DNA of 64,000 bases from NCBI GenBank assembly GCA_964457365.1, contig CAYWFP010000009.1:1-64000 (forward strand). Reading direction: 5' to 3'. Below, in pieces: positions 25,402-35,107 of this stretch. The DNA is from CAYWFP01 sp964457365 (lineage in GTDB: Bacteria > Planctomycetota > SZUA-567). The position numbers and the translations under genes are program-made. The number at the start of each line of letters is the position of its first letter. Within the stretch, counting starts at the first letter, position 1. Under the pieces are notes generated by a model that worked only from the letters and a program-made list of their open reading frames with translations, had not been told where the DNA came from and made no database searches.

Positions 25402-27348
25402 GTGAGGCGCGCGATGCGCATGTGCCTGCTGTTCGCGCTGCTTCTGGTGGCGAAGCCGGTTCATGGCCGGGACAAGCCGCCGAAGCAGACCGGCGACACG
25501 GAGGTGCCGGGCATTCCCTTCGATCCGCAGGATGTGGTACGCGTCGAGCCCATGCAGCCGCGCCGGATCGACTTCGACGCCGCGGCGATGCGCGAGATGC
25601 TGAAGAAGCAGGGGCTGCCCGAAGGCGTCGAGCCGACGGTAATCCGGGAAAAACCCGACGAAGAGAAGGAGCCCGGCCGGCTGCGGCTGGAAATCTTCAG
25701 CCAGGGCGAACCCGCCGGCGCGCGCGTATCGATCGTCGACATGAAAGGCCGTCCTGTCGGTTCGCTCGAAGGAGCGAACTGGTTCTGGGCCGAGAAATCG
25801 GCGGAGTTCTCCGTGCTCGAGGGCGCCTTCGATATCGCCGTCGACGGCGGCCTTCGGGCCGAACCGTTCCAGACCGTCGCCATCGTCAAACCCCACGAGA
25901 CCACCGTCGTCAAGGCGGAGATGAAAGGGTACGGCGCGGTCGACAACGCCGGCTGGAGCATGATGGATCCTTTCGTCTATACCTACCTTCCCCGGGCGCT
26001 TCCGGGGGTCTTCTCGTTCGCGACATTGCGCGAGGTCCAGTTCGCCGGCAGCGCCCGCGGGCTGGCGTCCGTCGGCGTGGCCGGGGCGTGGAACCTGCGC
26101 AGCGAGGAGGGGCCGCCATACACCCGGCTCGAAGACGGCGAGGCGATGCTGCGCCAGGCGCTCGATGCCACCGTCGGCAGCCAGTGCCGGCTCTTCTGCG
26201 CCTGGACGGCCGAGGTTTCCGGGCACGGGCGTTTCTTCGCCCTGGAGCCGCAGACGCCGCCGCCGACAGCGCGACTGCTGGACGACCGCCCGCTGCACGA
26301 AACCTTTGCGGCAGTGCGCGACCGCGGCGGCCTGACAGCCTGGAGCTATCCGACCGGCCTGATCCGGGACGTGCGCACCGCCGCGACCGACCAGGTGGCG
26401 CAGGACTTCGTCTTCCAGACCGTTGCCGGGCCGTTGTACGACGCACTCGATATCAGCCGCGGCAAGGAGGACGTGGAGCTCTGGCACCTGCTCCTGAATC
26501 ACGGCTACCGCATCCCGGCGGTCTCCGGCGGCCCGCCACAGACGGTGCCGCGCCAAGCGGACCTGCCCGAATTGGGTTTGTATGTCGAGACGCCGCGCCG
26601 GGGCGTCGATACGGCGGTCCTGCTCGAGGCGGTACGCACGGGACGGACCATCGTCTCCAACGGTCCGTTTCTGCACCTCTTTCTCGACGGCGTCGGCGCG
26701 GGTTTCGAAATCGCGCCTTCGGAAAAACCGCGACAGGTCCTCCTCGAAGCGTTCAGTTGCTCGGATCCCGAAGACAGCATCGGCATGCTGGAATTGATCT
26801 ACAACGGCAAGTCGGTACGTCGCTGGACATCGGGAGACGAACACGCGCCGATCAGCCCCAAGCAGAAAGAGATCCGCATCCGCTACCAAGCCGTCTTCCG
26901 CGACGTCGGCTGGATCCAGGCGCGCTATCGTTCGACCAAGGACGGTTTGTGGGCGATCACGAATCCGCTCTATATCGGCTTCGGCCGTGCGCTCCAGCCT
27001 CCGCCGGCAAGGGCGCACGCACACGTCACTTTGGTAGACAAGAAGAGCGGCAAACCGCTTCCCGGCCGGGTGCGCGCGATCTTGCGCGGCACGACCATCG
27101 TCGAGGAGATCGCGAAAGGCCCGACGGTGGAACTGACGGTCCCGGCGACGGCCATGCTCGAATGCTCCGCCGACGGCTACCGCTCGCGCCGGGTGTCCCT
27201 CTACGCCGACAGCGCGGCGGCAGTGATGATCGATTCCCTGCACCGGCGCCATGCCCTGCGGGCGGCCATGATGGAATGGTCGACATACGAAGAGATGCTG
27301 TCGGTATTCGAGAATCTGAAGATGACGGTCCGCCTGGAACGCGAGTAG
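25402..27348 (+). CDS. Secreted CehA/McbA-like protein lacking obvious metal ligands
   Basis: 648 aa. Signal peptide in MRRAMRMCLLFALLLVAKPV with cleavage after HG. Residues ~310-460 follow the CehA/McbA metallohydrolase plan: GGLTAWSYPTGLIRD, a partition segment DALDISRGKEDVELWHLLL, NHGYRIPAVSGGP, and the signature LEAVRTGRTIVSNGPFLHLF. The HxH start motif of the PHP/amidohydrolase-like metal site is absent, and SGGP replaces the usual GGSD, so catalysis is doubtful. C-terminal beta-rich parts look like carboxypeptidase-regulatory folds. GTG start at 25402 with GGAGG upstream, 19 nt after hemW. Confidence 0.6.
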   Translation: MRRAMRMCLLFALLLVAKPVHGRDKPPKQTGDTEVPGIPFDPQDVVRVEPMQPRRIDFDAAAMREMLKKQGLPEGVEPTVIREKPDEEKEPGRLRLEIFSQGEPAGARVSIVDMKGRPVGSLEGANWFWAEKSAEFSVLEGAFDIAVDGGLRAEPFQTVAIVKPHETTVVKAEMKGYGAVDNAGWSMMDPFVYTYLPRALPGVFSFATLREVQFAGSARGLASVGVAGAWNLRSEEGPPYTRLEDGEAMLRQALDATVGSQCRLFCAWTAEVSGHGRFFALEPQTPPPTARLLDDRPLHETFAAVRDRGGLTAWSYPTGLIRDVRTAATDQVAQDFVFQTVAGPLYDALDISRGKEDVELWHLLLNHGYRIPAVSGGPPQTVPRQADLPELGLYVETPRRGVDTAVLLEAVRTGRTIVSNGPFLHLFLDGVGAGFEIAPSEKPRQVLLEAFSCSDPEDSIGMLELIYNGKSVRRWTSGDEHAPISPKQKEIRIRYQAVFRDVGWIQARYRSTKDGLWAITNPLYIGFGRALQPPPARAHAHVTLVDKKSGKPLPGRVRAILRGTTIVEEIAKGPTVELTVPATAMLECSADGYRSRRVSLYADSAAAVMIDSLHRRHALRAAMMEWSTYEEMLSVFENLKMTVRLERE

Positions 27349-27351
27349 CTG

Positions 27352-28320
27352 TCACGCCCCGCCGTCCAGGATGCAGAGCAGGTCCGCGAACTGATCGCGC
27401 ACGGCTGCATGTTTCTCGCCCTCGTACGCCTTCTGCAGGTAGTCTTCGTAGGGGCGCGCCTCCTCGGGCATATGCGAAAGCAGGGCGATGGCCGTGGCGC
27501 GTATCGAGGGCTCGGACGCGCGGGTGGCCAGCAGCAATCCCTTGACCTGGAACCCGGCCGGCACCTTCCGCAGCGATTCGAGCGCGGTCTTCTGGCGGGC
27601 CGGATCGGGGCAGAGATCCTGGTACGTCTTGATGATCTTGAGTACGAAGGCAGTCGCGGCGGTATCGCTGTCGCGCTTCGGCTGCGCCGACGAGGAGGGG
27701 CGAATGAAACGACGCGTGCTCGTGGAGACGAGCAGCTGCAGCACCGCGTCGAGTTCCCGGTGCATCTCGTCGTCCTTCGCGGGAGTCACCTCCTTCATCG
27801 ATTGCAGTCGCTTGACCACGCTGTGACCGCCGCCGGCCTTGCCCAAACTGCGCAGCAAACGCAAGGCCGCCAAGCGTACCCCGCGCTCGCCGTGCCGGGT
27901 GCAGCCGAGAATACTAGGCAAAGCTTCCCAGGCCTGCGGCCCCAGCGCCAGCAGAATCGCCGTGATACGCTCGCGGATCTCTTCGTCCTGATCGTTGAGA
28001 AAGGCCGCCATGGCATTGGCCGCCCCGCCGAGATCGATCCCGCCCTGCAGAAACATCTCGATCATGTCCAGAATCTCGTGGCGGAGCACACTCTCGAGGC
28101 GGCCGAAATGGCCGAAGAGATCGGGAATGGCCTCGACACCCGCAGTACCGGAGATGCCGATGCGCAGAACGATCTCCTGGCGCGCGCCGATGGCGAGTTG
28201 TGGATCGCCGATGCGCCTGGCATCGGCACGAGCTTGACGCGCGTCTGCATAGGGGATATATGTCCGGCCGTCAGCGGCAGGCAATGAAAGGTCCTCGAAG
28301 TTGTCTGACTGCGTATTCAA
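27352..28320 (-). CDS. HEAT-repeat protein
   Basis: 322 aa, no signal peptide. Helical repeats of HEAT/ARM kind (FLNDQDEEIRERITAILLAL, GERGVRLAALRLLRSLG, SEPSIRATAIALLSHMPEEA). TTG start at 28320 with GGAGGGGG upstream; no Met codon occurs before the repeats begin. Scaffold or regulatory protein of unknown partner. Convergent with the CehA-like gene, 3 nt apart. Confidence 0.65.
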   Translation of the reverse strand: MNTQSDNFEDLSLPAADGRTYIPYADARQARADARRIGDPQLAIGARQEIVLRIGISGTAGVEAIPDLFGHFGRLESVLRHEILDMIEMFLQGGIDLGGAANAMAAFLNDQDEEIRERITAILLALGPQAWEALPSILGCTRHGERGVRLAALRLLRSLGKAGGGHSVVKRLQSMKEVTPAKDDEMHRELDAVLQLLVSTSTRRFIRPSSSAQPKRDSDTAATAFVLKIIKTYQDLCPDPARQKTALESLRKVPAGFQVKGLLLATRASEPSIRATAIALLSHMPEEARPYEDYLQKAYEGEKHAAVRDQFADLLCILDGGA

Positions 28321-28578
28321 GGAACCCCCTCCTCAGCGAATAAGAGGGAGAAATCGAACCGAAGCGCTCAAGTCGGCACAACTACTTTCATGCGATTCGG
28401 TTATGAAAGAAAACAAGGCACATCCAACTATACGGTACAAATGAAATCGTGACAAGCGGTTATTTCTATTTTATTCACATTTTTCACGATCGGACAAGCG
28501 TGATATTCGCAACCTCTTGCCAAATAAAGCATGTAACAGAAAGACGCGAAATGGGTCATGCGCATCAGCAGGAAGCAA

Positions 28579-29385
28579 CTATAAGGCAATAATCTCAATT
28601 TGGCCAGCGGAGACATCGACCAATCCCAGCTTCTCGACCGCGTTGCCTTGGTTGACCGCGATCTCCAAACGGCCGGCAGAACCGATATACGCACAGGGTT
28701 GTCCGGCCTTCACCTCGTCGAAGGTCGAACAGAAACACGTGATCGATTGCCCGGCAATCCGGACCCGCATCGCGGTCGGATCGATCTCGACCGCTTCGAG
28801 ATGGCGCCTTCGGATCGGGGTGACGAGATTACCGAAATGGTCGGCATAAAGGACGCGCCCGGTGATTCTTCCCGCCTCGATGACGGGATCGATTTCCGGT
28901 AGAGTCACCCAATCGGTCACCAGCGGTCCGAGCGTGACAAAATCCACCTTCCCCGTGGCCAGTGCCGCGCCGACGGGGGCGAAGATATCGCGACCGTGGA
29001 ATGTCGAGGAAACCACCGGCAGATAGAGATCCGGACGCTCGACCGAGACGACCTCGGCCTCGGAGTCGTGGCGCAGCAATGTGGCGAGCAAGCCGTTGTC
29101 CGGTGCCAGAAAAATCTGCTCCCGGATGCGCGCGGCAAGGATGCGGCGCGCGGTACCGACGCCGGGGTCGATGACGGCAACGTGGACCGTTCCGGCGGGA
29201 AAACAGAAAGCGGAATCTTCCAGGAAGAGCGCGGCGCGCAGGACATTCTGCGGGGGGATTTCGTGGCTCAACTCGATGAGACGCACCTGCGGGGCGCGGG
29301 CGAGGATCACCCCTTTCATGGCCGCGACGTACGGATCGGCATTGCCGAAATCGGTCAACAGCGCGAGAATCGCCTTCGTGCTCAC
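28579..29385 (-). CDS. SAM hydrolase (S-adenosyl-L-methionine hydrolase, DUF62 family)
   Basis: 268 aa, standard length. The family cleaves SAM to adenosine and methionine using an activated water. Motifs seen: LLTDFGNADPYVAAMKGVI, SHEIPPQNV, VIDPGVGTARRI, APDNGLL, TFHGRDIFAPVGAAL and YADHFGNLVTPI. Start is GTG at 29385, overlapping the stop of the upstream HEAT gene by four bases (GTGA), so translation is coupled. Downstream 258-nt gap (28321-28578) is AT-rich with nothing recognised. Confidence 0.9.
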   Translation of the reverse strand: MSTKAILALLTDFGNADPYVAAMKGVILARAPQVRLIELSHEIPPQNVLRAALFLEDSAFCFPAGTVHVAVIDPGVGTARRILAARIREQIFLAPDNGLLATLLRHDSEAEVVSVERPDLYLPVVSSTFHGRDIFAPVGAALATGKVDFVTLGPLVTDWVTLPEIDPVIEAGRITGRVLYADHFGNLVTPIRRRHLEAVEIDPTAMRVRIAGQSITCFCSTFDEVKAGQPCAYIGSAGRLEIAVNQGNAVEKLGLVDVSAGQIEIIAL

Positions 29386-30722
29386 GGCCTGTCCGCTGAG
29401 GGCGTATCCTCGAACCGAAGCGGCGGCGGCATCTCCGGATCACCGGTGATCCTTTCGATGGTGACGGCCGGATTCTCCTCGCTCTGTTCTTCATCCGGAG
29501 GCAACGCCTCCTCTTCGGGCGTCTCGCGTGCGGGCAGGCGCACGTCGGTGGCGGGCGGTTCCGTATTCCAGTCCTCGCCGCCGTTCATTGTCGAAACCTC
29601 GCCGTTCTCCGCCGGTGCGGGCATGGCCGGTGGCTGCCGACCGCGCAGGATCTCGTCGCGATGTTCAGCCCACCAGACCCGCCAGCGCTCGATGTCCCGA
29701 CCGAAGTCGCGGCTGGTCAATCGCCGCAACCCGGTCAACGCCGCGTGGGATTCGTCGGGCGTCAGTTTCTGCCCCAACGCCACGATGAGGAACTCCACCG
29801 AAGCGTGCGCGGGATACTTGCCGATAGCCAGCAGCACCTCGCGACGGATCGCGGGGAAGTTCTTGCATGCCTTGATCAGCACCTCGACGCTATCCGGCTG
29901 GCCGATCTTTCCCAGAGCGACGGCGCATTCGCGCTGCACGACCGTTTCCCGGTCCTCCAGCAACGCTTCCGAGAGCGCCTGGCAGGCACGCGCACTGCCG
30001 ATCTCCCCGAGCGACCAGGCCGCCTGGGCGCGTGTCTGCTCGTTCATGTCCTTCAGCAGACGAACTACGAGAAACCCCACGCTCTGATCGTCCCGGCGAT
30101 GCCCCAGCAGACGGAGATACCCATCAAGCGGATTGACTCCGCTGGCCGCCGATTTCTGCGCCAGTAACAGCGCCTGTTCGTCCTCCAGCGCGGCCAGACT
30201 CTCGGCCGCGGCAAAACGGACCTCCTGCTTCTGGTCGGTCATCAATTCGCGCAGAAACGGAGCGCTCCGATGATCGTGCAGTCTGCCCACCGCCACGGCC
30301 ACCGCCGCGCGCACGGCCGCGCGCTCGTTGGTCAACGCCTCGCGCATCGCCGGCAAGGCCATGGTCTCGAGCTGTTTGAGATAGAGATAAGCGTTATCGC
30401 GCGTCTCCTGATTCTCGCTGGCAAGTTGCTGAATCGCCAACAGAATCCGGCTGCGCAGCCTTTTCTTCTGCTCCATCTGCTGCTGCAGCATCAACTCGAT
30501 GATCTCGTCGGAGACACCGTTGTTCTTCAGTTCGATCATCGCGTTGGGTGCCAGATCGAACGCGCACTTGGACTTTTTGATCTTGGCCGTGACCAGCGCC
30601 TCGCCGATGCCGGCCTTGAGCATGTTGATCACGTCCTTGTTGTTCAGCGAATTCTCGCTGCTGGCCGCATCGGCCACCGAAGCCCACAACGAAACCACCA
30701 GAACCGCACTCAGAATCCGCAT
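29382..30722 (-). CDS. Secreted HEAT-repeat protein
   Basis: 446 aa. Signal peptide MRILSAVLVVSLWASVADA. After a short helical SHOCT-like part (VINMLKAGIGEALVTAKIKK) come HEAT/PBS-type repeats (ALTNERAAVRAAVAVAVGRL, RDDQSVGFLVVRLL, CAVALGKIGQPDSVEVLIKA). The tail (~370-446) is acidic and Pro-rich. ATG at 30722 has GGGGGA 5 nt upstream; an in-frame ATG 21 nt earlier has none. Likely periplasmic scaffold. Coupled by a 4-base overlap to the SAM hydrolase. Confidence 0.7.
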   Translation of the reverse strand: MRILSAVLVVSLWASVADAASSENSLNNKDVINMLKAGIGEALVTAKIKKSKCAFDLAPNAMIELKNNGVSDEIIELMLQQQMEQKKRLRSRILLAIQQLASENQETRDNAYLYLKQLETMALPAMREALTNERAAVRAAVAVAVGRLHDHRSAPFLRELMTDQKQEVRFAAAESLAALEDEQALLLAQKSAASGVNPLDGYLRLLGHRRDDQSVGFLVVRLLKDMNEQTRAQAAWSLGEIGSARACQALSEALLEDRETVVQRECAVALGKIGQPDSVEVLIKACKNFPAIRREVLLAIGKYPAHASVEFLIVALGQKLTPDESHAALTGLRRLTSRDFGRDIERWRVWWAEHRDEILRGRQPPAMPAPAENGEVSTMNGGEDWNTEPPATDVRLPARETPEEEALPPDEEQSEENPAVTIERITGDPEMPPPLRFEDTPSADRP

Positions 30723-30913
30723 AGAAATCCCCCGTCCGCGCATGTCGTGCGAAGTGAAAATACAAGCCTATCTCACAGAATGATATGAATTTACATTACG
30801 CAGTCAACTTTTTTCGAAGGATTGCGTTACAGATTCCGTGCTACTCGTCCTGATACGGTATCCTCTCCGGGGGCGTTCCTTCGGCACCATCCGGTTCCGC
30901 AACGGAAGCGGAG

Positions 30914-30942
30914 TTGACGCCGGCGGTTTTCGGCGCTACAGT
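30914..30942 (+). promoter_or_regulatory. Promoter placing the start site at the PHP gene ATG
   Basis: TTGACG (30914-30919), 17-nt spacer, TACAGT (30937-30942). The predicted transcription start (7 nt downstream) falls at the ATG at 30950, so the mRNA would be leaderless; no ribosome site precedes that ATG. Confidence 0.5.
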
Positions 30943-30949
30943 GCAACCG

Positions 30950-31761
30950 ATGAACATCGACTGCGACCTGCACATCCACACGATCTACAGCGGCCACAGC
31001 AGCACGGACATGAGCGTGGGCGCCATCGTCCACGACGCGGTCGAGAAAGGGCTGCGACGGATCGTCATTCTCGAACACGTCCCGAACATCCCCGCCGACT
31101 GCCCCAAGGTTATCGCCGGCGAGATGCACGCGGCCACTCGAACCCAGATCGACGCCATTGCCGCGGAGGTCGACTATTGGCGCGGACGCGTGCCGCTGGA
31201 GATCCTCCTCGGCGCAGAGGTCGATGCCGATCCGCACTTGCAGGACGGAACGCTGCTACTGAAAGACCTCGACGGTATCGATATCATCCTCGCGGCGACG
31301 CATTTTCTCCCCGACGTCTCGGCCGTCTGGTTCCAGTCGCCGCCGGTGAACGACCGCGAGAAACGCATTCGCCTCTTCGAGGACTGGCTGTCCTGGATCA
31401 AGAAGGTGGCGCGCAATCCGCACGTCGACGTATTGGCCCATCCGGGGGTGGAACTTGCGACCATGAGCGTCATCCCCGCTTTCGTCGATGACGCGCTTTC
31501 CGGGATGGAGGAGTTGCTCCGGGCGTGTCTGCAGGGGGATACCGCCTTCGAACTCAACGAGTCGATCGCCTTCAAACTCGGCAGCGCGCAGGCCGAGACC
31601 TATGTCGACGTGATCGCCCTGGCGCGCGACCTGGGCGTGAAGATCAGCCCCGCCAGCGACGCGCACCAACTCTCGCGCGTGGGGGCGTTTCCGTGGAGCA
31701 ACAGCGTGGGCACCCGACTGAACCTGACGGAGGGGCATTTCTTCCGTCCGGCGATGGCGAT

Positions 31762-31765
<4 letters not shown>
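30950..31765 (+). CDS. PHP-domain metal-dependent phosphoesterase
   Basis: 271 aa. Polymerase-histidinol-phosphatase fold with the metal ligands in order: DLHIHT (HxH), LEHVPN, GAEVDADPH, ATHFLPD, LAHPGVE, and SDAHQLSRVG. Length and pattern match HisK-type histidinol phosphatases and related phosphoesterases; substrate not determined. No Shine-Dalgarno precedes the ATG at 30950. An in-frame TTG at 30914 would add 12 residues but coincides with the -35 box. Confidence 0.8.
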
Positions 31766-32530
<765 letters not shown>

Positions 32531-32561
32531 GTCTCGACCGCTGCCGTCATGGGAAGAGCGC

Positions 32562-33011
32562 GTGATTCTCGATTGCCTTACGCAGATAGAGCGCTACCGT
32601 AGCTTGCATCCGGGCATCGCCATGGCAGGGGACTGGCTGGCGCGATCGAATCTGAGCGACCTCGCCGTCGGGCGGCACGAAATCGACGGCGAGCGGCTGT
32701 ACGCCACCTTGATCGATGCGCCGGGCAAGGAGAGTGCGCGACTCGAAGCGCATCGGCGTTACATCGATATCTAGCTCGCTCTCGCAGGCGTCGACGTCAT
32801 CGGATGGAAACCGCTGGCCGATTGCCATGACACCGAGGACGAATACGACGAGGAGAAGGACCTGATCTTCTTCGGCGACGAGCCCGGCGCCTGGCTTGCC
32901 GTCGCGCCGGGTCAATTCGCACTCCTCTTCCCCGAAGACGCGCACGCGCCGATGGCCACGCCGGAGCATCTGCGCAAGCTCGTGCTCAAAATCCGGCTGG
33001 ACTGGGATTAG
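32562..33011 (+). pseudogene. YhcH/YjgK/YiaL-family gene interrupted by one in-frame amber codon
   Basis: Reading from GTG at 32562 gives 70 residues ending ARLEAHRRYIDI, then TAG at 32772-32774, then 78 more in the same frame (LALAGVDVIGWKPLADC...FGDEPGAWLAVAPGQFALLF...KLVLKIRLDWD) to a second TAG at 33009-33011. Family members read EAHxxYIDIQ at this point, so the amber replaces a conserved Gln, consistent with a single CAG to TAG change. Total of 149 codons matches the family (sugar-anomer-binding cupins such as TabA). Either a fresh pseudogene, a sequencing error, or readthrough. Ribosome site GGGAAGAG. The end overlaps the convergent amidase gene by 4 bases. Confidence 0.8.
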
Positions 33012-34048
33012 TTTTCGGCAAGGTAATCGATCACGCCCGCGGCGATGGCTTCGGCGATGCGTTGGCGGTACGCCGGCGAGCCGAGTTTGCGCGCGGTGGC
33101 ACGGTCGGTAAGAAAGCCGATCTCGGTGAGAATGGCCGGACCGAAGTAGGTCTCGCGCAGCACCGCGTAGTTGGCCTCCTTGACGCGGCGGTCCTTCTCC
33201 CCGAGGCGATGCACTAGTTCCGTCTGCACGCTCCGGGCGAGCCGGCGGCTGTCGCTGCGGGCGGCACCGCTCATCCGGCGGATCCGCTGCCGCGCCTGGG
33301 TAGCGGGGAGGGTCGCGCTGCCGGCGGCGGTCTTCTCCTCGATGACGTAATCGGCCAGCGCGGTCTTGACGCGGTAATCCTCGCTGACATTCCCCTCGAG
33401 CACGAAGGTCTCCACGCCCTGCGCGCCGCTGTGGCCGCGAACGCCGTCGGAGTTGGCGTGGATCGAGATCATCAACGCGCCCGGTTGCCGGTTGGCGATA
33501 CGGCTGCGCTCCTCGAGCGTCAGAAACGTGTCGTCCGAACGCGTCAGCTTCACCGTCAATCCGCGTCCGCGCAGCAGCTTGGCCGCCCGCTTGGCCACGT
33601 CCAGGACCACCGTCTTCTCTTGCAGTCCGTGCGCCACCGCCCCGCTGTCGCGGCCGCCGTGCCCCGGGTCGAGAATAACAACCCCTCCGTCCGCGCGTCG
33701 ACGTTTCAGGCTTTCGGGCACGACCTTGAGCGCCGCCTTCGAGAGCCACAACTGCCCGCCGCGCATCGCCGGCGCGAACGGCAGTACTATCCGACGACCG
33801 TTGCAATAAGCCGTGGTCAGGCCCGGAATCAACGTCAGCTCGACTCCCTCGCCTGTAAGCACATAGCGTCCGCTCGCCGGATCCGAGGTCAGTTCGAGCC
33901 GGTACGTATCTGTCAGTTCTTGTAACGAGATCCCGTCCTCCTGTCCCGGCGAGGCAGGACTGACCACCGGCGGGGCGCCGCGTCGGCAACCGCAGAAGGG
34001 GAGGACGGACAGGAGAATCAGCAGCGGCAAGGCAGAGCGGTAGTTCAC
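33008..34048 (-). CDS. N-acetylmuramoyl-L-alanine amidase (Amidase_3), lipoprotein
   Basis: 346 aa. Lipoprotein signal with hydrophobic core LPLLILLSVLPFCGC and a candidate lipidated Cys near residue 19-21. Zinc amidase domain from ~120: LDPGHGGRDSGA, Glu in LQEKTVVLDVA, SIHANSDG, and EIGFLTD near the C-terminus. Residues 40-115 form an N-terminal domain of AMIN or copper-amine-oxidase-like kind. Cleaves peptide stems from peptidoglycan in the periplasm. GTG start at 34048 after GAGGAAACC. Third gene of a probable gltX-pfkB-amidase operon. Confidence 0.88.
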   Translation of the reverse strand: MNYRSALPLLILLSVLPFCGCRRGAPPVVSPASPGQEDGISLQELTDTYRLELTSDPASGRYVLTGEGVELTLIPGLTTAYCNGRRIVLPFAPAMRGGQLWLSKAALKVVPESLKRRRADGGVVILDPGHGGRDSGAVAHGLQEKTVVLDVAKRAAKLLRGRGLTVKLTRSDDTFLTLEERSRIANRQPGALMISIHANSDGVRGHSGAQGVETFVLEGNVSEDYRVKTALADYVIEEKTAAGSATLPATQARQRIRRMSGAARSDSRRLARSVQTELVHRLGEKDRRVKEANYAVLRETYFGPAILTEIGFLTDRATARKLGSPAYRQRIAEAIAAGVIDYLAEN

Positions 34049-34165
34049 GCCGGTTTCCTCGGGGAAACGGAAAGAGCCGGGAGCAAGCTTCCGACTCTCT
34101 ACTTATCGGTTTTTCCGGGTGTCTTTCGCTCCGATTCGCCGCAATCCCGATCGGAAAACGGTGCG

Positions 34166-35077
34166 CTATCCCGGCACCCGCATCATGTGGACCAATTCCA
34201 GCACCCGTTCGGTCAACTCCGCGTCCTCGAGCTGCCGCAACCGATCGAGCGATACCCCTTCGCAGGCGAAGCTGGCGATGGCCGCGCCATGAACGACCGC
34301 CTGGCGCAGGTTGTCGGTGTTGGTCTTGCCGTTGGCGGCGAGATAGCCCATAAAGCCGGCGGCGAAACTGTCGCCCGCGCCGGTCGGGTCGAGCACGGTT
34401 TTCAACGGATACGCCGGGAACGGCCAGATGCCGTCCTGGGTGAAGAGCAACCCGCCGTGCTCGCCCTTCTTGACCACCGCGAAGCGCGGGCCCATCCCCA
34501 GCAACCGTTCGCCGCCGTGGACCAAGTTGCGCTCGCCGGTGAGCAGTTTCACCTCGCTGTCGTTGACGATCACGCCGTCGCACCGCTTGAACACCTCCAA
34601 CAGAGCTTCGCGTTCGGTCTCGATGTAGAACTCGATGGTATCGAAGACCACAAAAGGTTTCTTCGCCATCTGGTCGAGTACTTTCATCTGCAGTTGCGGC
34701 TGCGCGCAGGCCAGAAAGACGTACTCGGTCTCGCGGTAGCTTTCCGGCAATTTCGGATCGAACTCGCCGAGGACGCCGAATTGCAGGTCGTCGGTGGTGC
34801 GATCGTTCATGTCCTCGGCATAGGTACCGGCCCAGCGGAAGGTCTGGCCGCCGTGAACGACCTCCAGCCCCTTGGTGTCGATGCGGCGGCCTTCGAGCAG
34901 GGTGATGTATTTCTGCGGAAAGTCCGAACCGACCACCCCGACCAGGCGGACGTCGGTGAGATAGCTCGCGGCATACGAAAAATACGAGCAACTCCCTCCG
35001 AGCACGTCCTTGTACTCCTTGTCTTCGGGGGTGCGGATGGTATCCAGAGCGATGGAGCCGACTACGAGCAGTGACAT
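34166..35077 (-). CDS. PfkB-family sugar or nucleoside kinase
   Basis: 303 aa. Starts MSLLVVGSIALDTIRTPE, with GGSCSYFSYAASYL (Gly-Gly signature 1) and the ATP/catalytic signature DPTGAGDSFAAGFMGYLA (signature 2) containing the catalytic Asp. Phosphorylates a ribose-like or fructose-like sugar in the cytosol; substrate unresolved. AGGAGATCC ribosome site. Lies 30 nt downstream of gltX. Confidence 0.88.
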   Translation of the reverse strand: MSLLVVGSIALDTIRTPEDKEYKDVLGGSCSYFSYAASYLTDVRLVGVVGSDFPQKYITLLEGRRIDTKGLEVVHGGQTFRWAGTYAEDMNDRTTDDLQFGVLGEFDPKLPESYRETEYVFLACAQPQLQMKVLDQMAKKPFVVFDTIEFYIETEREALLEVFKRCDGVIVNDSEVKLLTGERNLVHGGERLLGMGPRFAVVKKGEHGGLLFTQDGIWPFPAYPLKTVLDPTGAGDSFAAGFMGYLAANGKTNTDNLRQAVVHGAAIASFACEGVSLDRLRQLEDAELTERVLELVHMMRVPG

Positions 35078-35107
35078 GGATCTCCTTTCATGATTATCTG
35101 TTTACGA

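Noticed and set aside
24994..27252. Minus-strand ORF of 752 codons opposite hemW and the CehA-like gene
   Set aside because: Antisense shadow without recognisable motifs.
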